Below are positions 32,742 to 42,315 of a DNA stretch of 64,000 bases, piece after piece. Position numbers and translations under genes: made by a program. Positions within the stretch are counted from its first letter, which is position 1, and the number at the start of each line of letters is the position of its first letter. Source of the DNA: an uncultured Bacteroidales bacterium (GTDB lineage: Bacteria; Bacteroidota; Bacteroidia; Bacteroidales; Bacteroidaceae); assembly GCA_902768125.1 (NCBI GenBank), contig CACXKA010000003.1, forward strand, positions 62,001 through 126,000, in the 5' to 3' direction. The notes under the pieces were generated by a model. The model did no database searches. It worked only from the letters and a program-made list of their open reading frames with translations, and was not told where the DNA came from.

Positions 32742-32773
32742 TTTGGAGGTTTTTTCGAAAAAGTGTAACTTTG
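32742..32773 (+). promoter_or_regulatory. Promoter of the DUF4494-yggS-crp operon
   Basis: TTTG, 20 bp and TAACTTTG form a full consensus match, 62 bp upstream of the ATG at 32836. Confidence 0.85.
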
Positions 32774-32835
32774 TGGCGATTTTCCGAAGGGGAAATGACA
32801 AAACATTGATTATTAACGAAAAACATAGCAAGACA

Positions 32836-33297
32836 ATGGAAATAAATAGTTGGTATGAATGCAAAGTGAAGATGGACGTGATGAAAGATGATGGTACGAC
32901 GAGACCTGAAACTTTCACCTACTTGGTGGATGCGCTGAACTTCACGGAGGCTGAGTCGAGAATCATTGAGGAGGTGAAGCCCTATACAAGTGGCACCCTT
33001 GATGTGGCAAACATCAAGCGTGTGAAGTATGGCGAGATTTTCACCAGCGACAGCGATGTGGCTGACAAGTGGTACAAGGTGCGTTGCCTCTTCATTACTC
33101 TCGATGAGAAGACGCAGACAGAGAAGGAGATTGCCAACAACATGCTGGTGCAGGCTGGCACCTTCCATGAGGCGGTGGAACGCTTTGACAAGGGTATGAA
33201 GGGTTCGCTGATGGACTACCGCATTGCGACGGTGCAGGAAACGAAGATCATGGATGTGTTCCGCTATGTGGCACGTTCAAAGAAGGAAGAGGAATGA
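32836..33297 (+). CDS. DUF4494 protein
   Basis: From the ATG at 32836 (MEINSWYECKVKMDV) the protein has 153 residues and matches the Bacteroidota DUF4494 pattern: WYECKV, TEAESRIIEEV, DKWYKVRCLFITLDEKT and EKEIANNMLVQA. Its function is unknown. It usually sits beside a YggS-type gene, as here, where the stop and the yggS start overlap (ATGA). That constant pairing suggests shared regulation. Confidence 0.85.
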   Translation: MEINSWYECKVKMDVMKDDGTTRPETFTYLVDALNFTEAESRIIEEVKPYTSGTLDVANIKRVKYGEIFTSDSDVADKWYKVRCLFITLDEKTQTEKEIANNMLVQAGTFHEAVERFDKGMKGSLMDYRIATVQETKIMDVFRYVARSKKEEE

Positions 33298-33968
33298 TGA
33301 TCGCGGAGAACCTACAAAAGATCAGAGCGACGCTGAAACCTGATGTCCGACTGGTGGCAGTGTCGAAATATCATCCTGTGGAGGCTTTGCAGGAGGCCTA
33401 CGACACGGGGCAACGCATCTTTGGTGAGAACCATGTGCAGGAGCTGGTGGCGAAGGAGGAGGTTCTACCAAAAGATATCGAATGGCACTTCATCGGTCAC
33501 TTGCAGACGAACAAGGTGAAGTATATTGCCCGATTTGTCAGTCTCATCCATTCTGTGGATTCTGTCAAATTGCTCAAGGAAATCAATAAGCAGGCGGAGA
33601 AGTGTGGAAGGACGATTGACGTGCTGCTTCAAATCCATGTGGCGCAAGAGGAAACGAAGTTCGGCTTCACACCTGAAGAGGTGGTGCAGATGCTTGCAGA
33701 GGAGGAATGGAAGACTTGTTCCCATGTGCGCATTGTGGGTTTGATGGCAATGGCGACCAATACCGACAATGAGGTTCAGATTACGGACGAGTTTGAAACT
33801 GTTCGACAACTTTCTGACACATTGAAAGGGCGCTTCTTTGCCGACGAACCCTCCTTCAAGGAAATCTCGATGGGCATGAGTGGTGACTACCTGATTGCCC
33901 AGGAGCATGGAAGCACAATGGTGAGAATCGGAAGTCAAATATTCGGAGAACGTATCTATACTAAATAA
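33294..33968 (+). CDS. yggS: YggS/PLPBP-family pyridoxal-phosphate homeostasis protein
   Basis: The 224-residue single-domain PLP protein has the PLP-Lys in RLVAVSKYHPVEAL (Lys about 25), followed by FGENHVQELV, WHFIGHLQTNKVKYI and the phosphate-binding SMGMSGDYLIAQEHGSTMVRIG. It buffers free PLP and affects amino-acid pools and has no known catalytic activity. It overlaps DUF4494 by four bases and is followed after 2 bp by the Crp/Fnr gene, so the three genes form an operon. Confidence 0.94.
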   Translation: MMIAENLQKIRATLKPDVRLVAVSKYHPVEALQEAYDTGQRIFGENHVQELVAKEEVLPKDIEWHFIGHLQTNKVKYIARFVSLIHSVDSVKLLKEINKQAEKCGRTIDVLLQIHVAQEETKFGFTPEEVVQMLAEEEWKTCSHVRIVGLMAMATNTDNEVQITDEFETVRQLSDTLKGRFFADEPSFKEISMGMSGDYLIAQEHGSTMVRIGSQIFGERIYTK

Positions 33969-33970
33969 CC

Positions 33971-34585
33971 ATGCCAGCAATCAACCTGAATGACCGACGT
34001 CGCGATGTGGCAAGAGACATTTGTCGTGCCTACGATGTGACATTGAATGTGGAGGCACTGCATGCCTTCGCTAACATCCTCGTACCCATGAAAGTTTTGC
34101 GTGGACACCATCTGGTCAGCGAGGGTGATGTGTGTAACAGTATGTTCTATGTGGACAAGGGAATGGTGTTGCAACATTACAAGAAAAACAACGCCACCGT
34201 TACAGAACACATCAGTCATGAGGGTGATATGGTCATCTGCATTGAAAGCTATTTCTTGCGTGAACCTTCCAAGATTGTCGCATCCACCATCGAACCCAGT
34301 GTGGTTTATGGCATTCCTCGTGATGCGTTGGAGGCGATTGCCAGTCATTCGTTCGAGTTGTGCAAACTCATCTTTGCCATCTACCAGCGTTCCCTGATTA
34401 TTTCCCAGCAAAAAGCGGATGTCCTCCGTTTTGAGACTGCTAAGGAACGCTATGTCCGCACCATGCGGGAAAACCCTGAAATCATTCGTCGTGCTCCGCT
34501 CCACAATGTTGCGTCCTTCTTGCAGATGACGCCAGAAACCTTGAGCCGTGTGAGGGCACAAGTGACGGAAGAGGGAATCAAGTAA
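33971..34585 (+). CDS. Crp/Fnr-family regulator (second in window)
   Basis: The 204-residue protein has a cNMP-binding-type beta-roll (GHHLVSEGDVCNSMFYVDKGMV, about residues 45-66) and a C-terminal helix-turn-helix in which LHNVASFLQMTPETLSRVRAQ is the recognition unit. This is the short Bacteroidota form. The ligand is unknown. It is the third gene of the DUF4494-yggS operon and converges on queH with a 3-bp gap. Confidence 0.88.
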   Translation: MPAINLNDRRRDVARDICRAYDVTLNVEALHAFANILVPMKVLRGHHLVSEGDVCNSMFYVDKGMVLQHYKKNNATVTEHISHEGDMVICIESYFLREPSKIVASTIEPSVVYGIPRDALEAIASHSFELCKLIFAIYQRSLIISQQKADVLRFETAKERYVRTMRENPEIIRRAPLHNVASFLQMTPETLSRVRAQVTEEGIK

Positions 34586-34588
34586 GGG

Positions 34589-35227
34589 TTAATCTTCTTT
34601 TTTAATCGTGCATGCATGCATGCTGAATTCGCAACCGCAGTATTGTTGGTTGTAGAAGTTGTATTCGCGAAGGAGTTGGTTGCGACGATCCTGTAACCCA
34701 CCTTTGCGCCAGTTCTGTGCCCAGAAGAGAGGGGAGGTTTGAGGTTTGAGGTTTGAGGTTTGAGATTTGAGGTTTGATTTTACTGCTTCTTGGGCTTGAA
34801 GTCCTGCTTGGCTGATTTGTTCGAGGCTCTTCCAACGGGAAGAAGCTAAAGTGGTGGCAAAGTAGGTGATGCCGAGTTGCTGAGCTTGTAGGGCAGTGGC
34901 TGTGAGACGCATTCGGAAGCATTGGAGGCATCTGGAACCCCGTTCCGGTTCTGTTTCGAGACCTTTCACTTGTTGGAGCCACGCTTCGTGGTCGTAGTCA
35001 CCGTCTATCCATTGAATACCCAGACTTTCTGCATGACGCTTGCTCTCTTGCTTGCGGATTTCATACTCCTCAAGCGGGTAGATGTTGGGGTTGAAATAGA
35101 AGATGGTGGGACGGATGTCGTGCTGCAGCATCCACTCGACAATAGCGGAAGAGCAGGGGGCACAACAGGCGTGGAGGAGAACCTCGTGAAGACCTTCGGG
35201 GATGAGGATGTCGTTCTTTTTCTTCAT
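34589..35227 (-). CDS. queH: Epoxyqueuosine reductase QueH (DUF208) with an in-frame repeat insertion
   Basis: QueH performs the last step of queuosine synthesis in tRNA. Cys21, Cys22 and Cys25 in LLHACCAPC, a second pair in RCLQCF, and the C-terminal YCGCEF match the metal-binding cysteines of the family. Near the middle, after TTLASSRWKSLEQI, lies a segment KSNLKSQTSNLKPQTS that has no place in the family. It is encoded by a tandem GAGGTTTGA-type repeat (34736-34781). It retains the frame, so the protein may tolerate it in a loop. It is divergent from the BASS transporter. Confidence 0.92.
   Translation of the reverse strand: MKKKNDILIPEGLHEVLLHACCAPCSSAIVEWMLQHDIRPTIFYFNPNIYPLEEYEIRKQESKRHAESLGIQWIDGDYDHEAWLQQVKGLETEPERGSRCLQCFRMRLTATALQAQQLGITYFATTLASSRWKSLEQISQAGLQAQEAVKSNLKSQTSNLKPQTSPLFWAQNWRKGGLQDRRNQLLREYNFYNQQYCGCEFSMHACTIKKED
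34736..34781 (-). repeat. GAGGTTTGA-type tandem repeat inside queH
   Basis: Five imperfect copies of (G)AGGTTTGA/AGATTTGA in a row encode SNLKPQTS-like residues. The same unit appears in the GH31 gene (44942-44985) and before ygiQ (38185-38200). Confidence 0.85.
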
Positions 35228-35246
35228 GTGGGTGGGTTTCGTGTTG

Positions 35247-35284
35247 CAAAGTTACAACAATCTCATGAATAATGCGTAACTTTG
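35247..35284. promoter_or_regulatory. Divergent -7 elements of queH and the BASS transporter
   Basis: TAACTTTG occurs once on each strand: minus 35247-35254 (queH) and plus 35277-35284 (transporter). Neither has a clear TTTG at the right distance. Their closeness would make the two promoters compete. Confidence 0.55.
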
Positions 35285-35329
35285 CAGGGATTTTAAGAAG
35301 ATTGTAATCATTAGAATGACTGGAAGCTT

Positions 35330-36286
35330 ATGAGCGTGGTTGGATTTGTGAAGAATTGGATGTTGCCGATTGCGATGGCGGTCGGTGTGGCTTCTTATTA
35401 TATCTATGTGAACATCCCGCTTTTGGATGGAACGCATGAAGTGGTGAATCGTGCGATTGGGTATATTCAACCGACGTTGCTCTTCTGTATGTTGTTTGTG
35501 AGTTTCTGTCGGATGCGCATCAAGGAGTTGAAACCTCGTGCGTGGATGTTGGAACTCTTGGCGATTCAGGTGGTGAGTTTTGTGGCGATGGGTTTGCTTA
35601 TCGTGGGAATGCCTGAAATGGAAGGACGTGTGGTGATTGAGAGTGCGATGATTTGTATGATTTGTCCGACGGCAACAGCAGCTGCTGTGGTGACGACAAG
35701 GTTGCATGGGAATGCGAATGTGGTGGTGAGTTACACTTGTCTCATCAATATGGCGGTGTCGTTGGTGGTGCCTGCGATGGTGCCGTTTCTGCATGAGAGT
35801 GATCACGCAGGAATGAGTTTTGAAGTGTCGTTCTTGCTGATTCTGGCAAAGGTGTTTCCTTTGTTGATTATGCCGTTAGTGGTGGCGTGGTTCGTGCGTC
35901 ATTTGTTCCCTAAGTTTCATGCTTTCATCTTGCGTCAGAAGAATCTGGCATTCAACTTGTGGGCTGTGTCTCTATCGTTGGCCATTGGAGTGTCTGTGAA
36001 AGCGTTGGTACATAGTGAGGAAGGTTTCTGGACGATGGTGGGCATCGCTGTGGCTTCGTTGTTGTGCTGTCTGGTGCAGTTCGTCTGTGGACGCATCATC
36101 GGACGGAAACATGGGGAAGCGGTGGCTGGCACACAAAGTCTTGGACAGAAGAATACAGTGTTTGCCATTTGGATGGGATACACGTTTCTTGACCCCGTCA
36201 CAGCCTTGGCGGGTGGATTCTATTCGTTGTGGCACAATCTGGTGAACTCCTGGCAATTGTGGAGGGAGAGGAAGGTTACTGGGTAA
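35330..36286 (+). CDS. Bile-acid:sodium-symporter-like (BASS) membrane transporter
   Basis: The 318-residue protein has about ten hydrophobic helices. The segment MICMICPTATAAAVVTTRLHG and the late GQKNTVFAIWMGYTFLDPVTAL fit the two crossing helices of BASS/SBF transporters. Members carry organic anions with Na+; the substrate here is unknown. It is transcribed alone and convergent with ygiQ, the gap being filled with a GGTTAA-type repeat. Confidence 0.75.
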   Translation: MSVVGFVKNWMLPIAMAVGVASYYIYVNIPLLDGTHEVVNRAIGYIQPTLLFCMLFVSFCRMRIKELKPRAWMLELLAIQVVSFVAMGLLIVGMPEMEGRVVIESAMICMICPTATAAAVVTTRLHGNANVVVSYTCLINMAVSLVVPAMVPFLHESDHAGMSFEVSFLLILAKVFPLLIMPLVVAWFVRHLFPKFHAFILRQKNLAFNLWAVSLSLAIGVSVKALVHSEEGFWTMVGIAVASLLCCLVQFVCGRIIGRKHGEAVAGTQSLGQKNTVFAIWMGYTFLDPVTALAGGFYSLWHNLVNSWQLWRERKVTG

Positions 36287-36338
36287 CGGTTAACGGTTAT
36301 AGGTTAAAGGTTAAAGACAGTTAGGGTTAAGGTTATCG
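36287..36338. repeat. GGTTAACG-type tandem repeat between convergent genes
   Basis: Imperfect seven-base units (GGTTAAC, GGTTATA, GGTTAAA) fill the gap. TTAAGGTTATCGTTAA reappears at 62703-62719 ahead of the LolC/E gene. Confidence 0.75.
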
Positions 36339-38177
36339 TTAACGTTTTCCAAAGAGTTTTTGGATGAGGTCAGAGCGATTTATCTGTCGGAGCAGACGGA
36401 GGATGGCTTGACGTTCAGAGGGCTTGTACCAGAAGAAGAATTGACGCTGGGCAAGCTTTTCTTTTTGTGTCTTTGCTGACCAGACAGGTTGAAGGGTGTA
36501 GGGATGAATGCCTGTGTACCAAGTTTCTGTGGAGACCGTCATCGGGGTGGGCGTGAAGTCCTGCACCTGTTCGAGTTGGAAATTGAGGTCTTTGGTCAAC
36601 ACAGCCAACTCAGCCATATCCTCAGCAGTACATCCAGGATGGGAACTGATGAAGTAAGGAATGATTTGCTGACGCAGGTTCTTTCGACGGTTCAAATCGT
36701 CGAAGATGCGCTTGAAGTCATAGAAAAGTTGGAAGGAGGGTTTGCGCATGAGGGAGAGCACACGATCAGAAGTGTGTTCTGGAGCCACCTTGAGGCGACC
36801 ACTAACGTGTTTGGTAATCAGTTCCTCTGTGTATTTCCTGTTGATTTGATTGATGCGCTCATCCCCTGTATCATGAAGAAGGAGGTCGTAGCGGACACCC
36901 GAACCGATGAAACTCTTCTTGATGCCAGGTAAGGCATCCACAGCCCGATAAATGTCGAGCAGGGCAGAATGGTCGCTGTTGAGATTAGGACAAATCTTCG
37001 GATGGATGCACGATGGGCGTTTGCATTGATGACAAAGGTCGAGCTTCTTTCCATGCATCGCATACATATTGGCAGAAGGTCCTCCGAGGTCGCTCAAATA
37101 CCCTTTGAAGTCGGGCATTTGGGTGATGGCTTTCACTTCTTTAAGAATGCTCTCCTTGCTGCGTGAAGTGATGAACTTGCCCTGATGGGCAGAGATCGTG
37201 CAGAAAGCACAACCACCAAAACAACCACGATGCAGACAGACGGAGAACTTGATCATCTCATAAGCAGGAATCCGTTTTCCTTTGTATTTGGGATGAGGCA
37301 GTCGTGTGTAAGGAAGGTCGAAGGAGTGGTCCAGCTCGTCCTGTGTGAGAGGCTGATAGGGGGGATTGACCACAGCAAAGCGTCCATCCACTTCCTGAAG
37401 GATGCGTTGGGCGGAATACTTGTTCGATTCTTCCTCGATATGTCGGAAATTCTCAGCTTGTGCTTTTTTGTTGTGGAGACACTCTTCGTGACTGTGCAGG
37501 AGAATGTCGTCAGGACGGATACCCCCAGGGATTTCCTTCTGTTGCAATAGGGAAACAGTTTGCTTCTGTGGGAAGCGCGCCATAAGGTTGCGAAACATCT
37601 TCACATCAATCTCACAATCTTGTTCCATCAACAACTGTGCCAATGACGTCATAGGCTTTTCGCCCATTCCATAAATGAGGAGGTCTGCACCAGAGGGATG
37701 CAAGATGGTAGGCAGAAGCTTGTCTTGCCAATAGTCGTAATGCGTCAAACGACGAAGACTGGCTTCGATGCCACCAATCACCACGGGCACATCAGGATAG
37801 AGTTCCTTCAGGATGCGTGTATAGACGATGGTGGGGTATTCAGGTCGAAGGTCGTGCCGTCCATCGGGCGAGTAAGCATCTTCGGAACGGAGACGTTTGT
37901 TGGCTGTGTATTTGTTCACCATCGAATCCATCGCACCAGGAGCGATGCCAAAGAAGAGGCGAGGACGACCTAATTTTTTGAAATCTCGATAATCACCATG
38001 CCAGTCAGGTTGAGGCACAATGGCTACCCGCAGTCCTTCTGCTTCGAGGATACGACCAATCACCGCCGCTGCAAAGGAGGGGTGGTCAACGTAGGCATCG
38101 GCAGAGAAGAGGATGACATCGAGGGAATCCCAGCCGAGCCGTTCTAGTTCTTTCTTGGTGGTCGGTAGCCAGTTCAT
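36339..38177 (-). CDS. ygiQ: YgiQ-family radical SAM protein (UPF0313)
   Basis: The 612-residue protein has the N-terminal B12-binding-like fold (DVILFSADAYVDHPSFAAAVIGR, FFGIAPGAMDSMV) and a radical-SAM core with the CxxxCxxC motif in HRGCFGGCAFC near residue 330. The conserved LGGPSANMY, KVAPEHTSDRVL and QDFTPTPMTVSTE segments follow. The reaction is unknown, but the family is widespread and well conserved. It precedes the amidase-like gene on the same strand by 43 bp. Confidence 0.93.
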   Translation of the reverse strand: MNWLPTTKKELERLGWDSLDVILFSADAYVDHPSFAAAVIGRILEAEGLRVAIVPQPDWHGDYRDFKKLGRPRLFFGIAPGAMDSMVNKYTANKRLRSEDAYSPDGRHDLRPEYPTIVYTRILKELYPDVPVVIGGIEASLRRLTHYDYWQDKLLPTILHPSGADLLIYGMGEKPMTSLAQLLMEQDCEIDVKMFRNLMARFPQKQTVSLLQQKEIPGGIRPDDILLHSHEECLHNKKAQAENFRHIEEESNKYSAQRILQEVDGRFAVVNPPYQPLTQDELDHSFDLPYTRLPHPKYKGKRIPAYEMIKFSVCLHRGCFGGCAFCTISAHQGKFITSRSKESILKEVKAITQMPDFKGYLSDLGGPSANMYAMHGKKLDLCHQCKRPSCIHPKICPNLNSDHSALLDIYRAVDALPGIKKSFIGSGVRYDLLLHDTGDERINQINRKYTEELITKHVSGRLKVAPEHTSDRVLSLMRKPSFQLFYDFKRIFDDLNRRKNLRQQIIPYFISSHPGCTAEDMAELAVLTKDLNFQLEQVQDFTPTPMTVSTETWYTGIHPYTLQPVWSAKTQKEKLAQRQFFFWYKPSERQAILRLLRQINRSDLIQKLFGKR

Positions 38178-38220
38178 GGGTGATTTGAGGTTTGAGACCT
38201 GAATCTTGAATCTTTATGAG

Positions 38221-41037
38221 TTATTCAAGGAATGCGAGGAATGCCTTGGTGAGTGCGTTCATTTTCTTGCGGTCGGTGATGGATTCGAGTGGGAAACCCA
38301 AACGGACGAACCGCTGTTGTTGAGCAATCGCAGCACAGTTTCCATTGGAGTAGGTGAGGATGGCAACTGCCTGACCTGATGGGGAGAGAACGGAGGGTGA
38401 AGGCACACAATAGCTCTCTGGATTCATGCTGCGATAGATGTCGAACGTGAGTCCGCAACCAGTCAGTTGAGTGTTTGGGGTGGAGAGATTCGCCACAACG
38501 TTGCCTCCAATGGATGGACATCCACTATTGGCACTACTCATGAGCACTTTACCACCTTGATTGTAGTATTGCTCCACCAGGGAATTGGTACGACTGTTGA
38601 ATTGCTTCTGTGTGCCGTAGATAAGGTCAACGATAGGGTAGTCGGAGAGTGATATGTTCCCCTCCATGAGTGCCTTTTCGCTACATGAGGTGAAGGAGTG
38701 GTTGCCTGAAAGCATGATGGCACGACCATGAATGACGGGATAGTCGAAGGTGTTGCCCATGAAGAGTTGTCCCTCTAATTCCATTCCACTCATACCCAAT
38801 CCGTCAGAGGCTTCACTGCCAGCTTTCGAACGGTCGAAATAGCGTTGTCTGCCACAGAAACCCGTATAGGCACCATAAGGCACTCCTGGGTCGGCATCGA
38901 GGTCAAAACCGCATTCTGTCATGGTGTCAATCACCTTCGGACCTTCTAATCGTGTAAAGGCATTAACCACCAGCACAGTACCTTTATTTTGAGAGGAGAT
39001 GCCACAAGCCAACACTTCTGATGGGAAACTCTCTCCTCCCTCATTCAATGCTGCCACCTTGAAGGAATATACTTCATCGGGGTTCAATTCGATGGTGTGG
39101 CTGGTACCCTTGACGATGACACCATTGTCGAAACCTTGATAGCCTCGACGGGTATAAATGATGTACTCCTTGGATTTGGCTGTGGGTTCAAGCGGATCTT
39201 CCACAGGTGTCCAGGATAGGGTGGCAGTTTGCTTCTGCTCGTTTAACGTGATGGCGAAGTTCTCGACCGGTAACGGCTGAATGACATAGTCGCGCTGATA
39301 GAGCGTGGCGATATACTTCACGATGGTCTTATAGACAGAGCGGGAGAGGTCGAACTTGAAGTGTGGGTCGTATGCTTGGCGCATATCGGCAAAGTTCTGG
39401 TGAGAGAGCATCTCGAGGATGCAAGCAGGAGGCATCGGAGCACGTGCCTCTCCATAGTTACGATTCCAAAGTTGACGCACTTGCCAACGGTATTTCTTCA
39501 GGTCGGTGGTGAAGTTGGTGAGGAACATGCTGATGAGGTCACGCGATACGAACCTATCCATCCCTGCGCCCGTCTTTCCTTCATTAAAGTCAGTCATATA
39601 GACACCCAAGGAACCCACGAAAGCATCATCGGTTTTCACGCCTGCATCCGTATGGAATGCCACAGAGATATCGAGTGGCACTTTCAGTCCATCTTCCCGT
39701 TTCGGATTGTAGATGGAACCTCCTGAAAGATAATTGATGGAGGCAGAACGAGAGTTAATGTCATTGTTGTAGTCATTATCTGCAAATGGCTCAGTATGAA
39801 TCTTATATGGGAATCCAAACCACTGAACGCTGTACTTGGCAGCTTCTGCCCATCGTGGCAATCCCGAGGGACGAACTCTGCCGTTGTGTCCTTCTGGAAC
39901 AATGTTGCCCATACCCCCTCCAAAACGAACGGCATCCGCTGTGACGATGCCCTTGTGTTTGCTGTGGTTGGAGAGCGACACCATTCCATAATTGTGTTCT
40001 CCTTCGTCAAACTCGAAGGTACCAAGATACACCCAAGTGCCACCTCCCATCTGCTGGTTCACCTTGAACTCCGTCGTGCCTCCTTTGTGATGAACGGTAT
40101 AGGTGGCATCATCCACAGAGTTCTCGTAAGATTGGTACGTCACATAGACCGCATATTTGCCCTCCTTGGGAATATTGGGAATCCATTGTGCGATACCCTC
40201 ATCCTTGGGCGATGAAACAGCAGGAACATAACGAGCTGTGCCATCTGTGAAAGGCGAGTCGCATGACTCATAGATAGCCTTGGTTTGTGCGAATCCGTGT
40301 CGTTTTGTCGTTTGCCACTTGAGGCTCTTCTGTTTGCGTCGGAAAGATTCGAGGTAAGTTCCGCCTTTGTGGGGTTGGTCATTATCCACGATGACCTCAT
40401 GGGTTTGGTAATCCCGTTCTCTGGGTGTGAACACCACAGCACCCGCATTCTCCAGCATAGGGATGATGAACGGAATGACAAAGGTTTGCGAGAAAAGGTC
40501 CTCGGTGGTGCAGAACAGCCGGGGACGTTGCCAATACCAGTCATCCTTTTCCAGTCGGTAGTAGCGTCCGTGACTTTGCCATAGGGCGATATGATTGCCA
40601 GCCAATCCCTTGTCGGCAGAGTAGGGGCGAGAGACATTCCTGATCCAAGGTTCTCCATCGTACGTTTCAGCCAAGAGTCGCGTGGAGTCTTTCTTGCTTT
40701 TTCTAAAAAACATCGGCACCAAGTCCTCAATGGCACGCCCATCCGTCATGATGGTGAGGTCATAACCTTTTTGTGCGACAGGAACGAAAGAACCCACTTC
40801 CTTGTAGATTCTCTCCACCACCTCGGGTGTGAAATGTTGTTCCTGAAAACCGCCGCCCAGCACAATGCAAATGCTTTCTTCCTCGCTGTTGATGTTGCAC
40901 GACACCACTGTCGAAGGTTTGATGTTGGCGTCATAGCGCGTGTAGTTCTCTGCCCACGTCGTCAGTTGGCTTTGCAAGCTCTGCGAATTGCCGTAACAAG
41001 GCAGTGCCAGCAGGATGATCAGTAGTAATTCTCTCAT
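38221..41037 (-). CDS. Secreted N-acetylmuramoyl-alanine-amidase-like protein with golvesin/FnIII modules
   Basis: After a signal peptide (about residues 1-18) this 938-residue protein shows a split amidase_3-like region: NHIALWQSHGRYY in the first part and DISVAFHTDAGV with SRDLISMFLTNF later. It is interrupted by a golvesin-C-like beta domain (YAVYVTYQSYENSVDDATYTV). A fibronectin-III-like module (residues about 600-690) is followed by a C-terminal part with VLVVNAFTRLEGP. Relatives are labelled xanthan lyase or amidase in Bacteroidetes, but the substrate is not established. Its start overlaps the DUF5103 gene stop by four bases, indicating coupling. Confidence 0.75.
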   Translation of the reverse strand: MRELLLIILLALPCYGNSQSLQSQLTTWAENYTRYDANIKPSTVVSCNINSEEESICIVLGGGFQEQHFTPEVVERIYKEVGSFVPVAQKGYDLTIMTDGRAIEDLVPMFFRKSKKDSTRLLAETYDGEPWIRNVSRPYSADKGLAGNHIALWQSHGRYYRLEKDDWYWQRPRLFCTTEDLFSQTFVIPFIIPMLENAGAVVFTPRERDYQTHEVIVDNDQPHKGGTYLESFRRKQKSLKWQTTKRHGFAQTKAIYESCDSPFTDGTARYVPAVSSPKDEGIAQWIPNIPKEGKYAVYVTYQSYENSVDDATYTVHHKGGTTEFKVNQQMGGGTWVYLGTFEFDEGEHNYGMVSLSNHSKHKGIVTADAVRFGGGMGNIVPEGHNGRVRPSGLPRWAEAAKYSVQWFGFPYKIHTEPFADNDYNNDINSRSASINYLSGGSIYNPKREDGLKVPLDISVAFHTDAGVKTDDAFVGSLGVYMTDFNEGKTGAGMDRFVSRDLISMFLTNFTTDLKKYRWQVRQLWNRNYGEARAPMPPACILEMLSHQNFADMRQAYDPHFKFDLSRSVYKTIVKYIATLYQRDYVIQPLPVENFAITLNEQKQTATLSWTPVEDPLEPTAKSKEYIIYTRRGYQGFDNGVIVKGTSHTIELNPDEVYSFKVAALNEGGESFPSEVLACGISSQNKGTVLVVNAFTRLEGPKVIDTMTECGFDLDADPGVPYGAYTGFCGRQRYFDRSKAGSEASDGLGMSGMELEGQLFMGNTFDYPVIHGRAIMLSGNHSFTSCSEKALMEGNISLSDYPIVDLIYGTQKQFNSRTNSLVEQYYNQGGKVLMSSANSGCPSIGGNVVANLSTPNTQLTGCGLTFDIYRSMNPESYCVPSPSVLSPSGQAVAILTYSNGNCAAIAQQQRFVRLGFPLESITDRKKMNALTKAFLAFLE

Positions 41038-42281
41038 CGTTTATAATTCATTTTCTTGAATCCCACCAGTTTGTCATATCGAGACCCGAAAGGTCGATGA
41101 TACACATACACACAATATTCATTCTCTGTCTGATGGAAATTTCCCTCACAGGGGCGGGTCTCTCCCACATCCTCTCCATCTCTCTTGAACATATACATAT
41201 AATTGTAGGATCCTTGTTTCAACGGAGTCACCAATTCATACTGGTGGTCAATCAGGTTGTATTCCATCTTGTACATCTCCTCCATGCGGTTGTTGGTCAG
41301 GTCCCCAAACAGGTACACTTCGCCTCCAGCCACTTTGGGCATCTGGAGGGAGAAATGCGTGAAGATATAGTCGCTCTCCGTGTCGTTGTTGTAGTTGTCA
41401 TCGTTCCTGATCAAGAACCGTCCGTTTTGGTCTTCGTCGTAGAGGTAGATAATGCGTTGCTCGTCAGTGTAGAGGAGGGCGTGATAGTAGGTGTCGTCAA
41501 ACTCCATCCTATCCACATGCATCGTTGGTACATACTCGTTCAGAATCTCGAAACGTCGGTACTCATTGCCCGCAGGGAAGATAAGCGAACGGTTATGGTT
41601 GAAGATGAGCTTGTTCACTTGCATCAGCGAAGGACTTAACTCCTCCACGTGATTGTCCCATCGCCGATTCTGTACTACCAGGTATTTGAAATCGCTCACA
41701 GGATTGCTCACCTGATACCCGCTGTAGTTCACGGTGAAGTTCACCTGCTGATGTGCTGCATAGGTGTCAATGTCCGTGTTGGCAGTTACATCCACATCCA
41801 CGCCCACACGAGGTTCAATGATGGAGAAGGAAGCCTGTGCAATCGGTTCATCCTCTCCGTCTTCGAAGATGTTCACCCTGTAGTTGCCCGACACCAACAG
41901 CTTGGTATCCGCATTCGGTAAGTTCAGCCAATAGTGGTTGTACTTCACCTCCGTGCTCATGGCTGGCTCATAGTCATCAATGCGCTGTTCTGCAAATCCC
42001 GTCATGTAGTCGCTGGTCAGCAGGTCGCTTGGCGTCCAATCCGCATTGCAATGCGTGATGGTGTAGGTATATCGTTGATACTGCGCTTGCAGGTCATCAA
42101 AGCTTATCTCCACACGATGTCCGCCATTCAGCAACATCACCGTCGGCGCATCCCATTGTCCATCCACCTTCACCTGCAGCGTTTTGATGCGAGGCGAAAA
42201 ACAGATGTTTTCCTGGGCAAAGCCCCCCAGCCCCCAAAGGGGGAGGGCTAACGCGATGATATATCGGATGAATCTATGCAT
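41034..42281 (-). CDS. DUF5103 protein (type IX secretion plug-like)
   Basis: I start at the ATG at 42281 (MHRFIRYIIALALPLWG), which gives a normal signal peptide; a longer frame would need a TTG. The mature part is rich in beta strands with YTYTITHCNADWTPSDLL, NYRVNIFEDGEDEPIA and FSIIEPRVGVDVDV, matching DUF5103, a family recalled as the plug of the type IX secretion SprA channel. The signal-peptide DNA contains a palindromic CCCCCAGCCCCCAAAGGGGG, a recurrent Bacteroidota repeat. It is 34 bp downstream of GH3 on the same strand. Confidence 0.82.
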   Translation of the reverse strand: MHRFIRYIIALALPLWGLGGFAQENICFSPRIKTLQVKVDGQWDAPTVMLLNGGHRVEISFDDLQAQYQRYTYTITHCNADWTPSDLLTSDYMTGFAEQRIDDYEPAMSTEVKYNHYWLNLPNADTKLLVSGNYRVNIFEDGEDEPIAQASFSIIEPRVGVDVDVTANTDIDTYAAHQQVNFTVNYSGYQVSNPVSDFKYLVVQNRRWDNHVEELSPSLMQVNKLIFNHNRSLIFPAGNEYRRFEILNEYVPTMHVDRMEFDDTYYHALLYTDEQRIIYLYDEDQNGRFLIRNDDNYNNDTESDYIFTHFSLQMPKVAGGEVYLFGDLTNNRMEEMYKMEYNLIDHQYELVTPLKQGSYNYMYMFKRDGEDVGETRPCEGNFHQTENEYCVYVYHRPFGSRYDKLVGFKKMNYKR

Positions 42282-42315
42282 GATTTCAAATTTCAAATCT
42301 CTAAACCGTAAACCC

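Noticed and set aside
34736-34781. CRISPR-like repetition of GAGGTTTGA
   Set aside because: Units are contiguous with no spacers and lie in a reading frame; no cas genes are in the window.
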